A stretch of 64,000 nucleotides of DNA from Hydrogenophaga sp. Lineage in GTDB: Bacteria; Pseudomonadota; Gammaproteobacteria; Burkholderiales; Burkholderiaceae_C. Positions 48,104-57,004 of this stretch are shown in pieces. Position numbers and translations under genes: made by a program. The stretch's first letter is position 1. Each line of letters begins with the position of its first letter. Below the pieces are notes generated by a model. That model made no database searches and was not told the origin of the DNA. It saw nothing but the letters and a program-made list of their open reading frames with translations. The stretch is taken from the NCBI RefSeq assembly GCF_025699295.1, contig NZ_JAILWB010000003.1, positions 1 through 64,000 of the forward strand, in the 5' to 3' direction.

Positions 48104-48979
48104 TCATTCGAAGCGCTCGATGCGCTCCCCCAGCAGGCCGCGCGGGCGGAACATCAGCACCAGGAACATCAGCACGTACATCGATGCCTCGCTGGCTGCG
48201 GGCATGAAGTGCGTGGTGATGCCGCGCACCACGCCCACCAGCAGCGCCGCCGCCACCACGCCCCAGAAGCTGCCCAGCCCGCCGATGACCACCACCACGA
48301 AGGCGACCGTCATGATCTCCATGCCCATGGCCGGGTGCACGATGGCAATCGGCCCGAACAGCACGCCGCCCAGCGCGGCCGTGGCCACGCCGAGCACCAC
48401 GATCGCCGTCATGTAGGGCTGCAGCTTGATGCCCAGCACCGCCACCATGTCGGGCTTCTGCACGCCCGCGCGCACCACGCGGCCGAAGGCGGTCTTGTGC
48501 ATCAGCAGCCAGATGCCCGTCATCACCACGATCACCACGCCCAGGATGAAGAGGCGGTATTTCGAGAACAGGAAGTCACCCAGCACCACGCTGCCCTTGA
48601 ATTCGGGCGGCATGTTGGAGGCCAGTGGCGCGGAGCCCCAGATCATGCGCAGCGCCTGTTCGGCCACCAGCGCCAGCCCGAAGGTGACCAGCAGGCTGAG
48701 GATGGGATCGGCGCTGTAGAAGCGGCGCAGCAGGAAGCGCTCGAACAGGATGCCCAGCAGGCCCACCAGCAGCGGCGTGATGACGATGCTGGGGCCGAAG
48801 CCGGTGACCTGGATGACTTCCAGCGACAGGTAGGCGCCCAGCGCGTAGAAGGCGCCGTGCGCGAGGTTGACGATGCCACCCACGCTGAAGATCAGCGACA
48901 GGCCCAGGGCCAGCAGCAGGTAGTAACCCCCGAGCACCAGGCCGTTGACGACCTGCTCGAGCAGAAAGACGATTTCCAT
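48104..48979 (-). CDS. livH: LivH-type branched-chain ABC permease
   Basis: A 291-residue hydrophobic permease with about eight membrane segments. The family block GLVLGGYYLLLALGLSLIFSVGGIVNLAHGAFYALGAYL opens it, and the conserved loop GRVVRAGVQKPDMVAVLGIKLQ contacts the ATPase. It would pair with the LivM part of the fusion protein encoded 13 bp downstream. A strong hairpin separates it from livK upstream, which may reduce its expression relative to the binding protein. Confidence 0.93.
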   Translation of the reverse strand: MEIVFLLEQVVNGLVLGGYYLLLALGLSLIFSVGGIVNLAHGAFYALGAYLSLEVIQVTGFGPSIVITPLLVGLLGILFERFLLRRFYSADPILSLLVTFGLALVAEQALRMIWGSAPLASNMPPEFKGSVVLGDFLFSKYRLFILGVVIVVMTGIWLLMHKTAFGRVVRAGVQKPDMVAVLGIKLQPYMTAIVVLGVATAALGGVLFGPIAIVHPAMGMEIMTVAFVVVVIGGLGSFWGVVAAALLVGVVRGITTHFMPAASEASMYVLMFLVLMFRPRGLLGERIERFE

Positions 48980-48995
48980 GGGGATCCGGGGAAAG

Positions 48996-49024
48996 GGAAA
49001 ACACCGGCACCGCCACGCGGTGCC
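48996..49024 (-). terminator. Hairpin between livK and livH (attenuator-like)
   Basis: CCGGCACCGC and GCGGTGCCGG form a perfect ten-pair stem with a three-base loop; read leftwards it is followed by TGTTTT. It lies right after the livK stop and before livH. This is the usual place for a partial terminator or mRNA-stabilising hairpin that raises binding-protein levels. Confidence 0.7.
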
Positions 49025-49047
49025 GGCCGGGGCCGCTCAGGGCGCGG

Positions 49048-50310
49048 TCACATCTTGCAGGCGCTCTCCGCCTTGGTGGGTGCGAGCTTTTCCAGCGGCT
49101 CGTTCGGGCCGGGCACGGCCTCGCCGAACAGCAGGAAGTCCTGCTTGTGCTTCGCCTGTCCCTTGGGCTTGACGGTGAAGGGGTAGGCCTCCTGCATGAG
49201 CTGGTGGTCCCAGCTGCGGAAGTAGGCCTTGCGCGCCTTGAGCACGTCGAACTGCGCCTCGCTCTCGAAGTAGGCGATGACCTTGTCGGTGTCGGTCGAC
49301 TTGGTTTCGCGGATCGCCTGCACCAGCATCATGAGCGAGACGTATTCGATCCAGGCGTGGTTCTCGGGGATGCGGCCGTACTTCTTCGTGAACTTCTCGA
49401 CGAAGGCCTGCGTGCCCGGTGTCTTGAGCTCGTGGTGCCACACCGTGGGCCAGATGCCGCCCAGGTTGCCTTCGCCCGCTGCCCAGGCGTCGGCGGTGTT
49501 GAGGTTGAAGCCCGCCACGGGAATCTGCAGGCCGAACTCCGAATACTGCTTGACGAAGTTGGTGACCTGGTTGCCGCCGAGGTTGGTGGCGATGAGATCG
49601 GGCCGGGCCTGGCGGATCTTGATCATCTGCGAGCTGAAGTCGGTCAGGTCGGTCGGCACGAGCTCGTCGCCGATCACGGTGCCGCCGTTGCGGGTGAAGA
49701 AGTTCTTCGCCGCCTTGGACAGGTCGTGGCCGAACAGGTAGTCGGAGGTCAGGGCATAGACCTTCTTGTCCTTGACCAGACCCTGGCGCAGCAGGGCCTC
49801 GCCCGCGGCGTTGACCATCACCGTCACCGGGATGTCGACGTGGAAGGTGTAGCGGTTGCAGTTCTTGCCGCGCAGCGCGTCGGAGCGCGCGCCGATGCTC
49901 ATGAACAGGGTCTTGTTGCGCTCGGCCACCTGGGCGATGGTGAGCGCCGAGGCCGAGTTGATCTCGCCCATCAGGAAGGCGACCTTGTCGCGCTCGATCA
50001 TGCGCTGCGCCTTGCTCGAGGCCGTCTGCGGGTTGACCGAGTCCTCGCTGACCAGGTCGATCTGGCGGCCCAGCACGCCACCGGCGGCATTGACCTCTTC
50101 CACCGCCATCTTGATGCCCTGCACGGCGTAGTCGCCCAGAGCGCCGAGGAAACCGGTGAGCGGCGTGAGGTGGCCGATCCTGATTTTTTCCGCCTGTGCG
50201 ACGGCCAGCGTGGGCAAGCCCAGCGCCGCGCTGCCGGCCACCAGGGCGCCGGTCTTGAGCATCGTGCGGCGATGCGCCGAAGCCACCTGCAATTGCGATT
50301 TCGATTCCAT
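49048..50310 (-). CDS. livK: LivK-type substrate-binding protein
   Basis: A 420-residue periplasmic receptor of the Leu/Ile/Val-binding family. The N-terminal MESKSQLQVASAHRRTMLKTGALVAGSAALGLPTLAVAQA has an arginine pair and hydrophobic core typical of a Tat-like or long Sec signal, with cleavage after AVA or AQA. The mature part starts EKIRIGHLTPLTGFLGALGDYAVQGIKMAVEEVNAAGGVLG. Aromatic-acid and amide receptors also belong here. It is the first gene of the leftward catabolic cluster, divergent from a LysR gene. Confidence 0.92.
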   Translation of the reverse strand: MESKSQLQVASAHRRTMLKTGALVAGSAALGLPTLAVAQAEKIRIGHLTPLTGFLGALGDYAVQGIKMAVEEVNAAGGVLGRQIDLVSEDSVNPQTASSKAQRMIERDKVAFLMGEINSASALTIAQVAERNKTLFMSIGARSDALRGKNCNRYTFHVDIPVTVMVNAAGEALLRQGLVKDKKVYALTSDYLFGHDLSKAAKNFFTRNGGTVIGDELVPTDLTDFSSQMIKIRQARPDLIATNLGGNQVTNFVKQYSEFGLQIPVAGFNLNTADAWAAGEGNLGGIWPTVWHHELKTPGTQAFVEKFTKKYGRIPENHAWIEYVSLMMLVQAIRETKSTDTDKVIAYFESEAQFDVLKARKAYFRSWDHQLMQEAYPFTVKPKGQAKHKQDFLLFGEAVPGPNEPLEKLAPTKAESACKM

Positions 50311-50376
50311 GCTCTTGTCTCCTGTTTGTTGGGTCTGCCGGGATGCAGCGCGATCATAGGAAGGAGCCTCTCAGAG

Positions 50377-50393
50377 GGAAAATACTGTTTTCC
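50377..50393. promoter_or_regulatory. Inverted repeat in the livK/LysR divergent spacer
   Basis: GGAAAA-TACTG-TTTTCC is a perfect six-base inverted repeat with a five-base spacer. It lies 67 bp from the livK ATG and 69 bp from the LysR ATG, almost in the middle of the spacer, where a LysR activator of the cluster would bind. Confidence 0.55.
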
Positions 50394-50461
50394 GAGATGG
50401 GCTATCGCTTTTGCTTATGGGCTGTTCCACTATGCTCGGGCCACCACAACGGAGACACGGC

Positions 50462-51397
50462 ATGGACCTGCGGCAGCTCAAGTACTTCGTGCAGATCGTC
50501 GAAAGCGGCAGCCTGGCCAAAGCCTCGCGCCAGCTCTACGTCGCACAACCCGCGCTCAGCCAGCACGTGGCCAAGCTCGAAGCGGAGGTGGGCAAGCCGC
50601 TGCTGATCCGCACCGCCAAGGGCGTGACGCCGACCGAGAACGGCGCCGCCCTGCACCACCACGCGCGCTTCATGCTGCGCCAGCTGGACCAGGCCTTGTC
50701 CATCGCGCGGCAGGAGCCGGGCACGGTGCACGGCATGGTGTCGGTGGGCCTGGCCGCCACCACGGTGTGCGCGGTGGGTGTGCCCTTCATGCGCCGCGTG
50801 CGCGAGAAGTACCCGGGCGTCGTGCTCAACGTCGTCGAAGGCATGAGCGGCCACCTGGCGCAGATGATGCGGCTTGGCCAGCTGGACCTGGCCATCCTGT
50901 TCAGCCGCGACGCCGTGCCCGACCTGCCGGCCGAGCCGCTGGTAGAGGAAGAACTTTTCGTGATGCTTCCCGACAGCAGCGAGCTCGTCGCGCCGCGGCG
51001 CATCAAGCTCAGCTGCGCCGAGACGGCCGAGCTGCCGCTCATCCTGCCCACCGGCATCCACGGCCTGCGCCGCCGCATCTCGGCCGAGTTCGAACAGCGC
51101 AACCTGACCACGCGCGTGGTGGCCGAGATCGACTCGCTCTCGCTGCTGATGACCTGCGTGCGCGACGGCATGGGCGCCACCATCAAGCCCATGGCCGCCG
51201 CGCTGCTCGAAGGCAAGATGCGCGAACACTGGCGCACGCTGGCGTTCTCCGACGCCGACATGAAGCGGCCGAACTACCTGTTCTCGGTCGTGGCCGACCG
51301 CCTCACGCCGGCGGCGGCCGCGGTGCGGGCGGAGCTGCGGGAGACGGTGAAGGACCTGGTGGTGGGCGGGGAGTGGCGCGGGGTGAACCTGATCTGA
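50462..51397 (+). CDS. LysR-type regulator of the liv catabolic cluster
   Basis: A 311-residue LysR regulator. The DNA-binding domain is MDLRQLKYFVQIVESGSLAKASRQLYVAQPALSQHVAKLEAEVGKPLL, followed by an effector domain with GMVSVGLAATTVCAVGVPFMRRVREKYPGVVLNVVEGMSGHLAQMM. It resembles the LysR protein at 56988-57947 block by block, so the two are paralogues. Divergent placement next to livK suggests it controls the whole leftward cluster. The ATG is preceded by CGGAGAC. Confidence 0.92.
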   Translation: MDLRQLKYFVQIVESGSLAKASRQLYVAQPALSQHVAKLEAEVGKPLLIRTAKGVTPTENGAALHHHARFMLRQLDQALSIARQEPGTVHGMVSVGLAATTVCAVGVPFMRRVREKYPGVVLNVVEGMSGHLAQMMRLGQLDLAILFSRDAVPDLPAEPLVEEELFVMLPDSSELVAPRRIKLSCAETAELPLILPTGIHGLRRRISAEFEQRNLTTRVVAEIDSLSLLMTCVRDGMGATIKPMAAALLEGKMREHWRTLAFSDADMKRPNYLFSVVADRLTPAAAAVRAELRETVKDLVVGGEWRGVNLI

Positions 51398-51547
51398 CCG
51401 GGCCTCGGCAGGACGAACCTCGACAAGATCATCGGGGGCGAGCGCGGCGCTGCGTTACGCTGCGACCTGGGCGCGGCGGCCGAAGCCCCGCCATCCGATG
51501 CACAACATCCGGCCCCCATCCCGGCCCAAGACCCCCAGGAGCAGACA

Positions 51548-52291
51548 TTGACAGAACCCACCCCCCACCTGCCGCATGCGCCCCTGCCGGCCTACTACCG
51601 TGACGAGGCGGACCATGCGCGGTACGTGCGCCGCATCTTCGACGAGACCGCCGTCGACTACGACCGCATCGAGCGCGCGATGGCGCTCGGGTCGGGTGGC
51701 TGGTACCGGCGGGAAGCGCTGGTCCGGGCGGGCCTGGCGGCCGGCGACAAGGTCGTCGACGTGGGCATCGGCACGGGGCTGCTGGCGCGCCAGGCCTGCG
51801 GCGTGATCGGCGAGCGGGGCCGCCTGATCGGCGTCGACCCCAGCCCCGGCATGCTGGCGCAGGTGGACATCCCCGGCGTTGAACTGCGCGCCGGCCGGGC
51901 GGAGGAACTGCCGTGCGCCACCGGCGAGGCCGACTTCCTCAGCTTCGGCTACGCGTTCCGGCATGTGTCGGACGTGGACGCCGCGCTGCGCGAGTTCCAT
52001 CGGGTGCTGCGGCCTGGGGGCCGCCTGCTGATCCTGGAAATCAGCCAGCCGGCGAGCCGCCTCTCGCGCGCCTTCGTGAAGTTCTACATGCGCCGCGTCG
52101 TGCCGACCCTCGCGCGCCTGGTGGCGCGCGAGCGCGGCAGTGCGGAGCTGTGGCGCTACTACTGGGACACCATCGAGAGCTGCATCCCGCCCGCGCAGAT
52201 CCTTGAGGCGATGGAGCGTGCCGGCTTCCTGCAGGTCAGGCGCCACACCGAGCTGGGCATCTTCTCGGAGTACACGGCTGTGCGGCCGTGA
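51548..52291 (+). CDS. UbiE-like class I methyltransferase
   Basis: A 247-residue SAM-dependent methyltransferase. Motif I is VVDVGIGTGLLARQACG near residues 69-85, then GVDPSPGML, FGYAFRHVSDVDAALREFHRVLRPGGRLLILEI as motifs II and III. This is the ubiE/COQ5-like subfamily, but the residues of true UbiE at the C-terminus are only partly present. The start is TTG at 51548, six bases after AGGAG; no ATG is near. It is convergent with a halogenase-family gene 12 bp away. The substrate is unknown. Confidence 0.85.
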   Translation: MTEPTPHLPHAPLPAYYRDEADHARYVRRIFDETAVDYDRIERAMALGSGGWYRREALVRAGLAAGDKVVDVGIGTGLLARQACGVIGERGRLIGVDPSPGMLAQVDIPGVELRAGRAEELPCATGEADFLSFGYAFRHVSDVDAALREFHRVLRPGGRLLILEISQPASRLSRAFVKFYMRRVVPTLARLVARERGSAELWRYYWDTIESCIPPAQILEAMERAGFLQVRRHTELGIFSEYTAVRP

Positions 52292-52303
52292 GCGGGTGTC
52301 CCG

Positions 52304-53629
52304 TCAGTCGGCCTTCATGACCGTCTCGCCGCTCAAGGGGCCCACGTCGCGGATGTTGAGGCGGTGGCGCTTCCAGCCGGCATAGGTGCGGCGCCAGTTC
52401 GCCACCGAGACGACGTAGTAGATCAGCTTGAACATCACCAGCGACAGCCGGTAGGCGGGGCCGTGGTGGATGTCGGCCGCCAGCAGCGACATGAGCCCCT
52501 GCTTGACCTTGAACCGGTTGTTCGGGTGCATGAACATGTCGCGGATGGTGGGGTTGGTGACGCGGTAGATGAACCATGAATAGTCGCGCGGGCCAACGCG
52601 CACGCGTTTCTCGAACGCAGCGCGAGCAGCGGGCAGGCGCCGGGGTTCGTCCAGCGCCGTGGCCACGAACGCTGCGCCGTCAAAGGCGCTCTGCATCGCC
52701 AGGAACACGCCGGAGGAGAACATGGGATCGATGAAGGTGAAGGCATCGCCCACCATCAGGTAGCGGTCACCCGTGGCATGTGTGCTGGCGTAAGCGAAGT
52801 TGCCCGTGGCGTGCACCTGGTCGTCCACCAGCGTGGCGTCCTTGAGCCGGTCGTGCAGTTCCGGGCACAGGGCGATGGTGTCGAAGAAGTAGTCCTTGAG
52901 CGGCTTGTCGCGCGCCTTCAGGTAGTAGGCCCAGCACACCGCACCCACGCTCGTGGTGCCGTCGGCCAGCGGGATGAACCAGAACCAGCCGTGCTCGAAC
53001 CAGCAGATGCTGATGTTGCCTTCGCGCTTGCCTTCCAGGCGCCGCGCGCCGCGGAAGTGGCCGAACAGGGCCGTGCTGTTGTGGTCCTTGTTCTTCTGCT
53101 TGCACCTGAACTTGTTCGCCAGCAGGGTGTCGCGGCCCGATGCGTCCACCACGAAGCGCGCGCGCCAGCGGCGCGTTTCACCGCTGTCGTGCACCGCCTC
53201 GACCCGGGCGCCCTCGTCGTCGAACGCGACGTCCGTGACCCTCACACCTTCGAGCGCCTGGGCGCCCGTGCGCGCGGCGTGGCGAAACAGCAGCTCGTCC
53301 ATCTCGGAGCGCCGCACCTGCCACGCCGACGCCATCGAAGGGTCCCAGCCCTCGGCGAAATCCACATAGCTGCAGTAGTCGAGGTCCGGAGGGACGAATT
53401 CGATGCCGTACTTCGGCATGCCGATCTTCTCGATCTGGTCCCGCACGCCGAGCTGGTCGAACAAGGCCACGTTGCCCGGCAGCAGGGATTCGCCGATGTG
53501 AAAGCGCGGGTGGTGCGCCTTCTCCAGCAGCACCACCTTGCGACCCTGGCGCGCGAGCAGGGCGGAAATGGTGGAGCCAGCGGGGCCGCCACCCACCACC
53601 AGCACGTCGCAATGTTCTTCCGGTTGCAT
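52304..53629 (-). CDS. Flavin-dependent halogenase-family monooxygenase-like protein
   Basis: A 441-residue FAD protein. GGGPAGSTISALLARQGRKVVLLEK is the Rossmann motif, and HPRFHIGESLLPG is shared by phenolic halogenases and related monooxygenases. The halogenase-type WxWxIP motif is present as HGWFWFIPLADG, and a lysine occurs in GMPKYGIEF where halogenases keep their catalytic Lys. The C-terminal 100 residues are helical and basic. Many proteins with these motifs are not proven halogenases; epoxidases and geranylgeranyl-reductase-like enzymes are alternatives. A flavin reductase partner is not encoded nearby. Confidence 0.82.
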   Translation of the reverse strand: MQPEEHCDVLVVGGGPAGSTISALLARQGRKVVLLEKAHHPRFHIGESLLPGNVALFDQLGVRDQIEKIGMPKYGIEFVPPDLDYCSYVDFAEGWDPSMASAWQVRRSEMDELLFRHAARTGAQALEGVRVTDVAFDDEGARVEAVHDSGETRRWRARFVVDASGRDTLLANKFRCKQKNKDHNSTALFGHFRGARRLEGKREGNISICWFEHGWFWFIPLADGTTSVGAVCWAYYLKARDKPLKDYFFDTIALCPELHDRLKDATLVDDQVHATGNFAYASTHATGDRYLMVGDAFTFIDPMFSSGVFLAMQSAFDGAAFVATALDEPRRLPAARAAFEKRVRVGPRDYSWFIYRVTNPTIRDMFMHPNNRFKVKQGLMSLLAADIHHGPAYRLSLVMFKLIYYVVSVANWRRTYAGWKRHRLNIRDVGPLSGETVMKAD

Positions 53630-53827
53630 CGGGGCACTTTCTGATTTGGGGAGGGGGCCAAAAATACCATGGCGACGGGCGCGGCCGGCGGCGTTTTGAA
53701 GTGTGTGAACTTGATTTGACCAAACCTGCACTTCACATCATTGACCGTTGCCCGGTTGACGCCCACCGGGGCGAGAATGCACCTGGTCCTTTCCGCAATG
53801 AAACCCTGAACAGCAACGGAGTGCATC

Positions 53828-54133
53828 ATGTTCAAGAACGGCATGCGTCCAGTCCATCCAGGCGAAGTCCTGCTGGAGGACTACATCAAACCCATGGGCG
53901 TCAGCGTGCGCGCAGTGGCCATCGCCCTGCATGTGCCCTACTCGCGCCTCAGTGAAATCACCAAAGGCGAGCGCGGCGTGAGTGCCGATACCGCGCTGCG
54001 TCTGGAGCGCTACTTTGGCAGCGAGGCCCAGGGTTGGTTGAACCTGCAAAGCGCGTACGACCTGCGCACCGCCGAGATCGCGGCAGGCAAGGCGATCACC
54101 AGGGAGATCAAGCCGCTCGCGCTGGCCGTGTGA
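53828..54133 (+). CDS. higA: HigA-family antitoxin / XRE regulator
   Basis: A 101-residue HigA-type protein. PVHPGEVLLEDYIKPMGVSVRAVAIALHVPYSRLSEITKGERGVSADTALRLERYFG contains the helix-turn-helix of the family, and EAQGWLNLQSAYDLRTAE is the conserved C-terminal helix. HigA normally neutralises the HigB mRNA interferase encoded just upstream, but no HigB-like frame is visible in the preceding 200 bp. An inverted repeat (TGAAGTG...CACTTCA, 53697-53735) in that spacer may be an operator. It is probably an orphan antitoxin or a free-standing regulator. Confidence 0.85.
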   Translation: MFKNGMRPVHPGEVLLEDYIKPMGVSVRAVAIALHVPYSRLSEITKGERGVSADTALRLERYFGSEAQGWLNLQSAYDLRTAEIAAGKAITREIKPLALAV

Positions 54134-54315
54134 AGAGCTTTCATTCGCCGGACAACATCCAGCACAGACCTTCACCCGATGGTCCAGGCAACGGCAGTAC
54201 CCGAGCCCGCAGTGGATCAGATGAAGGAAATCGCCAAAGAGCTAAAAGAGCTGAAACAGGTCGTCGTTAGCTTGATCCCGCGGCAGCAACTACCACTCTT
54301 GGCAATTTATCGCGC
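54134..54315. other. Small AT-richer patch with a possible gene remnant
   Basis: A frame from 54179 reads MVQATAVPEPAVDQMKEIAKE then LKELKQVVVSLIPRQQLPLL, which looks like real helical coding sequence and is less GC-rich than its surroundings. It then runs antisense into the tcuB 3' end without an in-frame stop of its own. It may be the broken 5' end of a gene, left between higA and tcuB. No named family is recognised. Confidence 0.25.
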
Positions 54316-55491
54316 TCAATCCGCCCCCAGCCCCACCGGGTTCGGCTGCCGCTTCTCCACCGCAAACCGCAGCAGCGACGCCGTGCGGAACACGCCGTGC
54401 GCGAACTTGCCGTAGGGCAGGGTGGCGAACAGCGCCATGACCGCGCCCAGGTGCAGGCACAGCGTGATGGCCAGTGCGGGTGTGCCGCGCAGCAGCCACA
54501 GCGCCAGGCCGGTGGCGCTGGTGAGGAAGAGCAGGGCGATGAAGCCGAGGTCCATGGGTTTTTGCGCGGCGTCGCCGTGCAGCGGGTGGCGGCGGCGGTT
54601 CAGGTGCCACAGGCCGGCGGTGCCGATGAGCAGGCTCACACCGCCGACCACGCCGAGCAGCTTGGGCAGGCTGGGCAGTTCGTAGGGCGCGACCCAGCCA
54701 AACACGTAGTGATACACGGTGGCCACGCTGGTGGCGGCGAAGCACAGCAGAAAGCCGTAGAAGGTGAAGTGGTGGAAGCGGCGGCGCGAGAGCGTGTAGG
54801 CGTCGTCTTCGTTGTGGCAGCCGTCGCCGTGGCCGCCGTCCAGGTACTTCAGGCGCAATGCGTTGCCGGTGGCCTCGGTGGTGGCAGGCAGGTTCAGCGG
54901 TGCGCCGCTGGTGGCGGGCGTCACGTCGCGCCAGAAGCGCGCGACGCCCATGCCGAGCGCGAACACCACGAACAGGAACACGGGCGCGAACAGGCTCACC
55001 AGCAGGTTGTGCGGGAACAGTTTGTAGAAGTTGCCGCCGAGGTCGCTGGGCCACAGGCTGCCTTTGAGCGCGACGGCCATCAGCAGGAACAGCGCGAGGC
55101 CGGCGGCCAGCGCTACCGACAGCGTGAGACCGTTGCGCTGGTAGAGCTTGCCCAGCGCGGGCGGCCAGGCGTAGTCGGCATAGGTCTGCCCGCGCACGGT
55201 GGCCATGGCCTGCGGCACGTTGATGGCGAATTCGTGCGGCGGCGCGTACTGGCAGGCGTGCAGGCAGGCGCCGCAGTTGTGGCACAGGTTGGCGAGGAAG
55301 TGGATGTCCGCCTTGCCGAATTCGAGCCGGCGCGTCATGGCCGGGAAGACGGCGCAGAAGCCTTCGCAGTAGCGGCAGGCGTTGCAGATCTGCAGCTGCC
55401 GCGCCACTTCGGTTTCGGGCGCGGAGAGTTGCACGGGTTCGCCTTGAGCGAGGGCGCGCGCGTCGCGCGTGAGGGCTTCAAGCGCCTGCAT
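54316..55491 (-). CDS. tcuB: TcuB, iron-sulfur/heme electron-transfer membrane protein
   Basis: TcuB re-oxidises the flavin of TcuA and passes electrons to the quinone pool during tricarballylate use. The 391-residue product has two ferredoxin-like cysteine clusters ([16 protein letters not shown] and [23 protein letters not shown]) at residues 35-95, followed by six membrane segments with several histidines for heme ([42 protein letters not shown]). It overlaps tcuA by 14 bp. A tcuC-type permease is not in the window. Confidence 0.93.
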   Translation of the reverse strand: MQALEALTRDARALAQGEPVQLSAPETEVARQLQICNACRYCEGFCAVFPAMTRRLEFGKADIHFLANLCHNCGACLHACQYAPPHEFAINVPQAMATVRGQTYADYAWPPALGKLYQRNGLTLSVALAAGLALFLLMAVALKGSLWPSDLGGNFYKLFPHNLLVSLFAPVFLFVVFALGMGVARFWRDVTPATSGAPLNLPATTEATGNALRLKYLDGGHGDGCHNEDDAYTLSRRRFHHFTFYGFLLCFAATSVATVYHYVFGWVAPYELPSLPKLLGVVGGVSLLIGTAGLWHLNRRRHPLHGDAAQKPMDLGFIALLFLTSATGLALWLLRGTPALAITLCLHLGAVMALFATLPYGKFAHGVFRTASLLRFAVEKRQPNPVGLGAD

Positions 55492-56893
55492 GCTGCACCC
55501 CCTGTTGCTTCGCGGCTTTGGCGGCCTGCGTGCCCGCGATGCGGCCGAAGGCGGTGCCGATGGACATGCCCACGCCGGCGGTGTAACCCTTGCCGAGCAC
55601 GTTGCCGGCCATCATCTCGCCGGCCACGAAGAGGTTGGGGCTGGGCTGGTCGTTGAAGCGCACGGCGGCGGTGTGATCGGTGCGCAGGCCGAGGTAGGTG
55701 AAGGTGATGCCGGGGCGCACCGCGTAGCCGTAGAAGGGCGCGGTGTCGATGGGGCGCGCCCAGTGCGTCTTGGCGGGTGTGAGGCCTTCGGTGTGGCAAT
55801 CGTCGAGCGCGGTGTGGTCGAAGCTGCCGACGCGGCAGGCGGCGTTGTAGTCGTTCAGGGTCTGCATGAAGGTGTGTTCGTCCAGGCCGAGCTGGCGCGC
55901 GAGCTCGGGCAGGGTGTGTGCTTTCACGCCGGGGAACACCGGCGGCATGAAGCGGCCGATGGCCTTGCTGTCGATGATCGAATAGCCGATCTGCTGCGGC
56001 TGCTGGGCGACCAGGCGGCCCCAGATGGCGTAGCGCTTGGGCCAGAAGTCTTCGCCTTCGTCGTAGAAGCGGCGCGCCTCCTGGTTCACCACCACGCCGA
56101 GCGAGACGCAGTCGATGCGGGTGCAGATGCCGCCGTCGTAGAGCGGCGCGCGCGCGTCGATGGCCACCATGTGCGCCTGCGTCGGGTCGCCGATGCGGTC
56201 GGCGCCGTGGTCTTCCAGCATGTGCCTGAGCAGCACGCCCTTGTTGTACGCGGTGCCGCGGATCAGGAAGTTGTCGGCCGGCCATTCGCCGCGCTCGTTC
56301 TGGCCCCAGGCTTCGCGCAGCCATTCGCGGTCGGATTCGAAACCGCCGGCGGCAAGCACGCAGGCCCTGGCGGTGATGCGCTCACCACCGCGCGTGTGGG
56401 CGGCGACGAAGCGGTCGTCCTCCAGCTCGATGCGGTCCACCGGGGTTTCGTAGCGCACGCGCACGCCGAGTTTTTCGGCGCTGCGGTAGTAGGCGTTCAC
56501 CAGCGCCTTGCCGCCGCCCATGAAGAAGGCGTTGGTGCGCGCCACGTGCAGCGCGCCCGAGAGCGGCGGCTGGAAGTGCACGCCGTGGCGGCGCATCCAG
56601 TCGCGGCAGGTGGCGGAGGCGCGGATGGTCAGGCGCGCCAGGTCTTCGTTGGTCTGGCCACCGGTGACCTTGAGCAGGTCCTGCCAGTACTCCTCTTCGG
56701 GGTAGGCCTCGACCAGCACGTCCTGCGGCGCGTCGTGCATGCAGCGCAGGTTGCGCGTGTGGCCGGAATTGCCGCCACGCCAGGCGCGCGGCGCGGCTTC
56801 CAGCAGCAGCACGCTGGCGCCGGCTTCGCGCGCCATCAGGGCGGCGCACAGGGCGGCGTTGCCGCCACCGATCACCAGCACATCGGGTTCCAA
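55478..56893 (-). CDS. tcuA: TcuA, FAD-dependent tricarballylate dehydrogenase
   Basis: TcuA oxidises tricarballylate to cis-aconitate. The 471-residue flavoprotein has [30 protein letters not shown], then [19 protein letters not shown], a motif typical for TcuA, and [30 protein letters not shown] near the end. The start is TTG at 56893, five bases after GAGGAG. It is the first gene of tcuAB, behind a divergent-looking but same-strand LysR gene, with a 17-bp regulatory box about 90 bp upstream. Substrate assignment follows the family; related carboxylates are possible. Confidence 0.9.
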   Translation of the reverse strand: MEPDVLVIGGGNAALCAALMAREAGASVLLLEAAPRAWRGGNSGHTRNLRCMHDAPQDVLVEAYPEEEYWQDLLKVTGGQTNEDLARLTIRASATCRDWMRRHGVHFQPPLSGALHVARTNAFFMGGGKALVNAYYRSAEKLGVRVRYETPVDRIELEDDRFVAAHTRGGERITARACVLAAGGFESDREWLREAWGQNERGEWPADNFLIRGTAYNKGVLLRHMLEDHGADRIGDPTQAHMVAIDARAPLYDGGICTRIDCVSLGVVVNQEARRFYDEGEDFWPKRYAIWGRLVAQQPQQIGYSIIDSKAIGRFMPPVFPGVKAHTLPELARQLGLDEHTFMQTLNDYNAACRVGSFDHTALDDCHTEGLTPAKTHWARPIDTAPFYGYAVRPGITFTYLGLRTDHTAAVRFNDQPSPNLFVAGEMMAGNVLGKGYTAGVGMSIGTAFGRIAGTQAAKAAKQQGVQHAGA

Positions 56894-56983
56894 AGTCGCT
56901 CCTCACAGCGGCCGGGACCGCCCCGGCATGGCCACGACTGTAGGGACTCAGACCCCGGCGGTGCAGCCCGGTCCGGTCATGGG

Positions 56984-57004
56984 GGCATCACGATTCGTGA
57001 TGCC
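56984..57004. promoter_or_regulatory. Putative TcuR box upstream of tcuA
   Basis: GGCATCACG-ATT-CGTGATGCC is a perfect inverted repeat lying across the stop codon of the LysR gene and 91 bp before the tcuA start. Its core CATCAC-N4-CGTGATG recurs before the LysR start codon at 57969-57985. It is probably the activator site for tcuAB. Confidence 0.7.

Noticed and set aside
53630-53827. HigB toxin gene upstream of higA
   Set aside because: No frame in this spacer has the length or the conserved C-terminal pattern of HigB.
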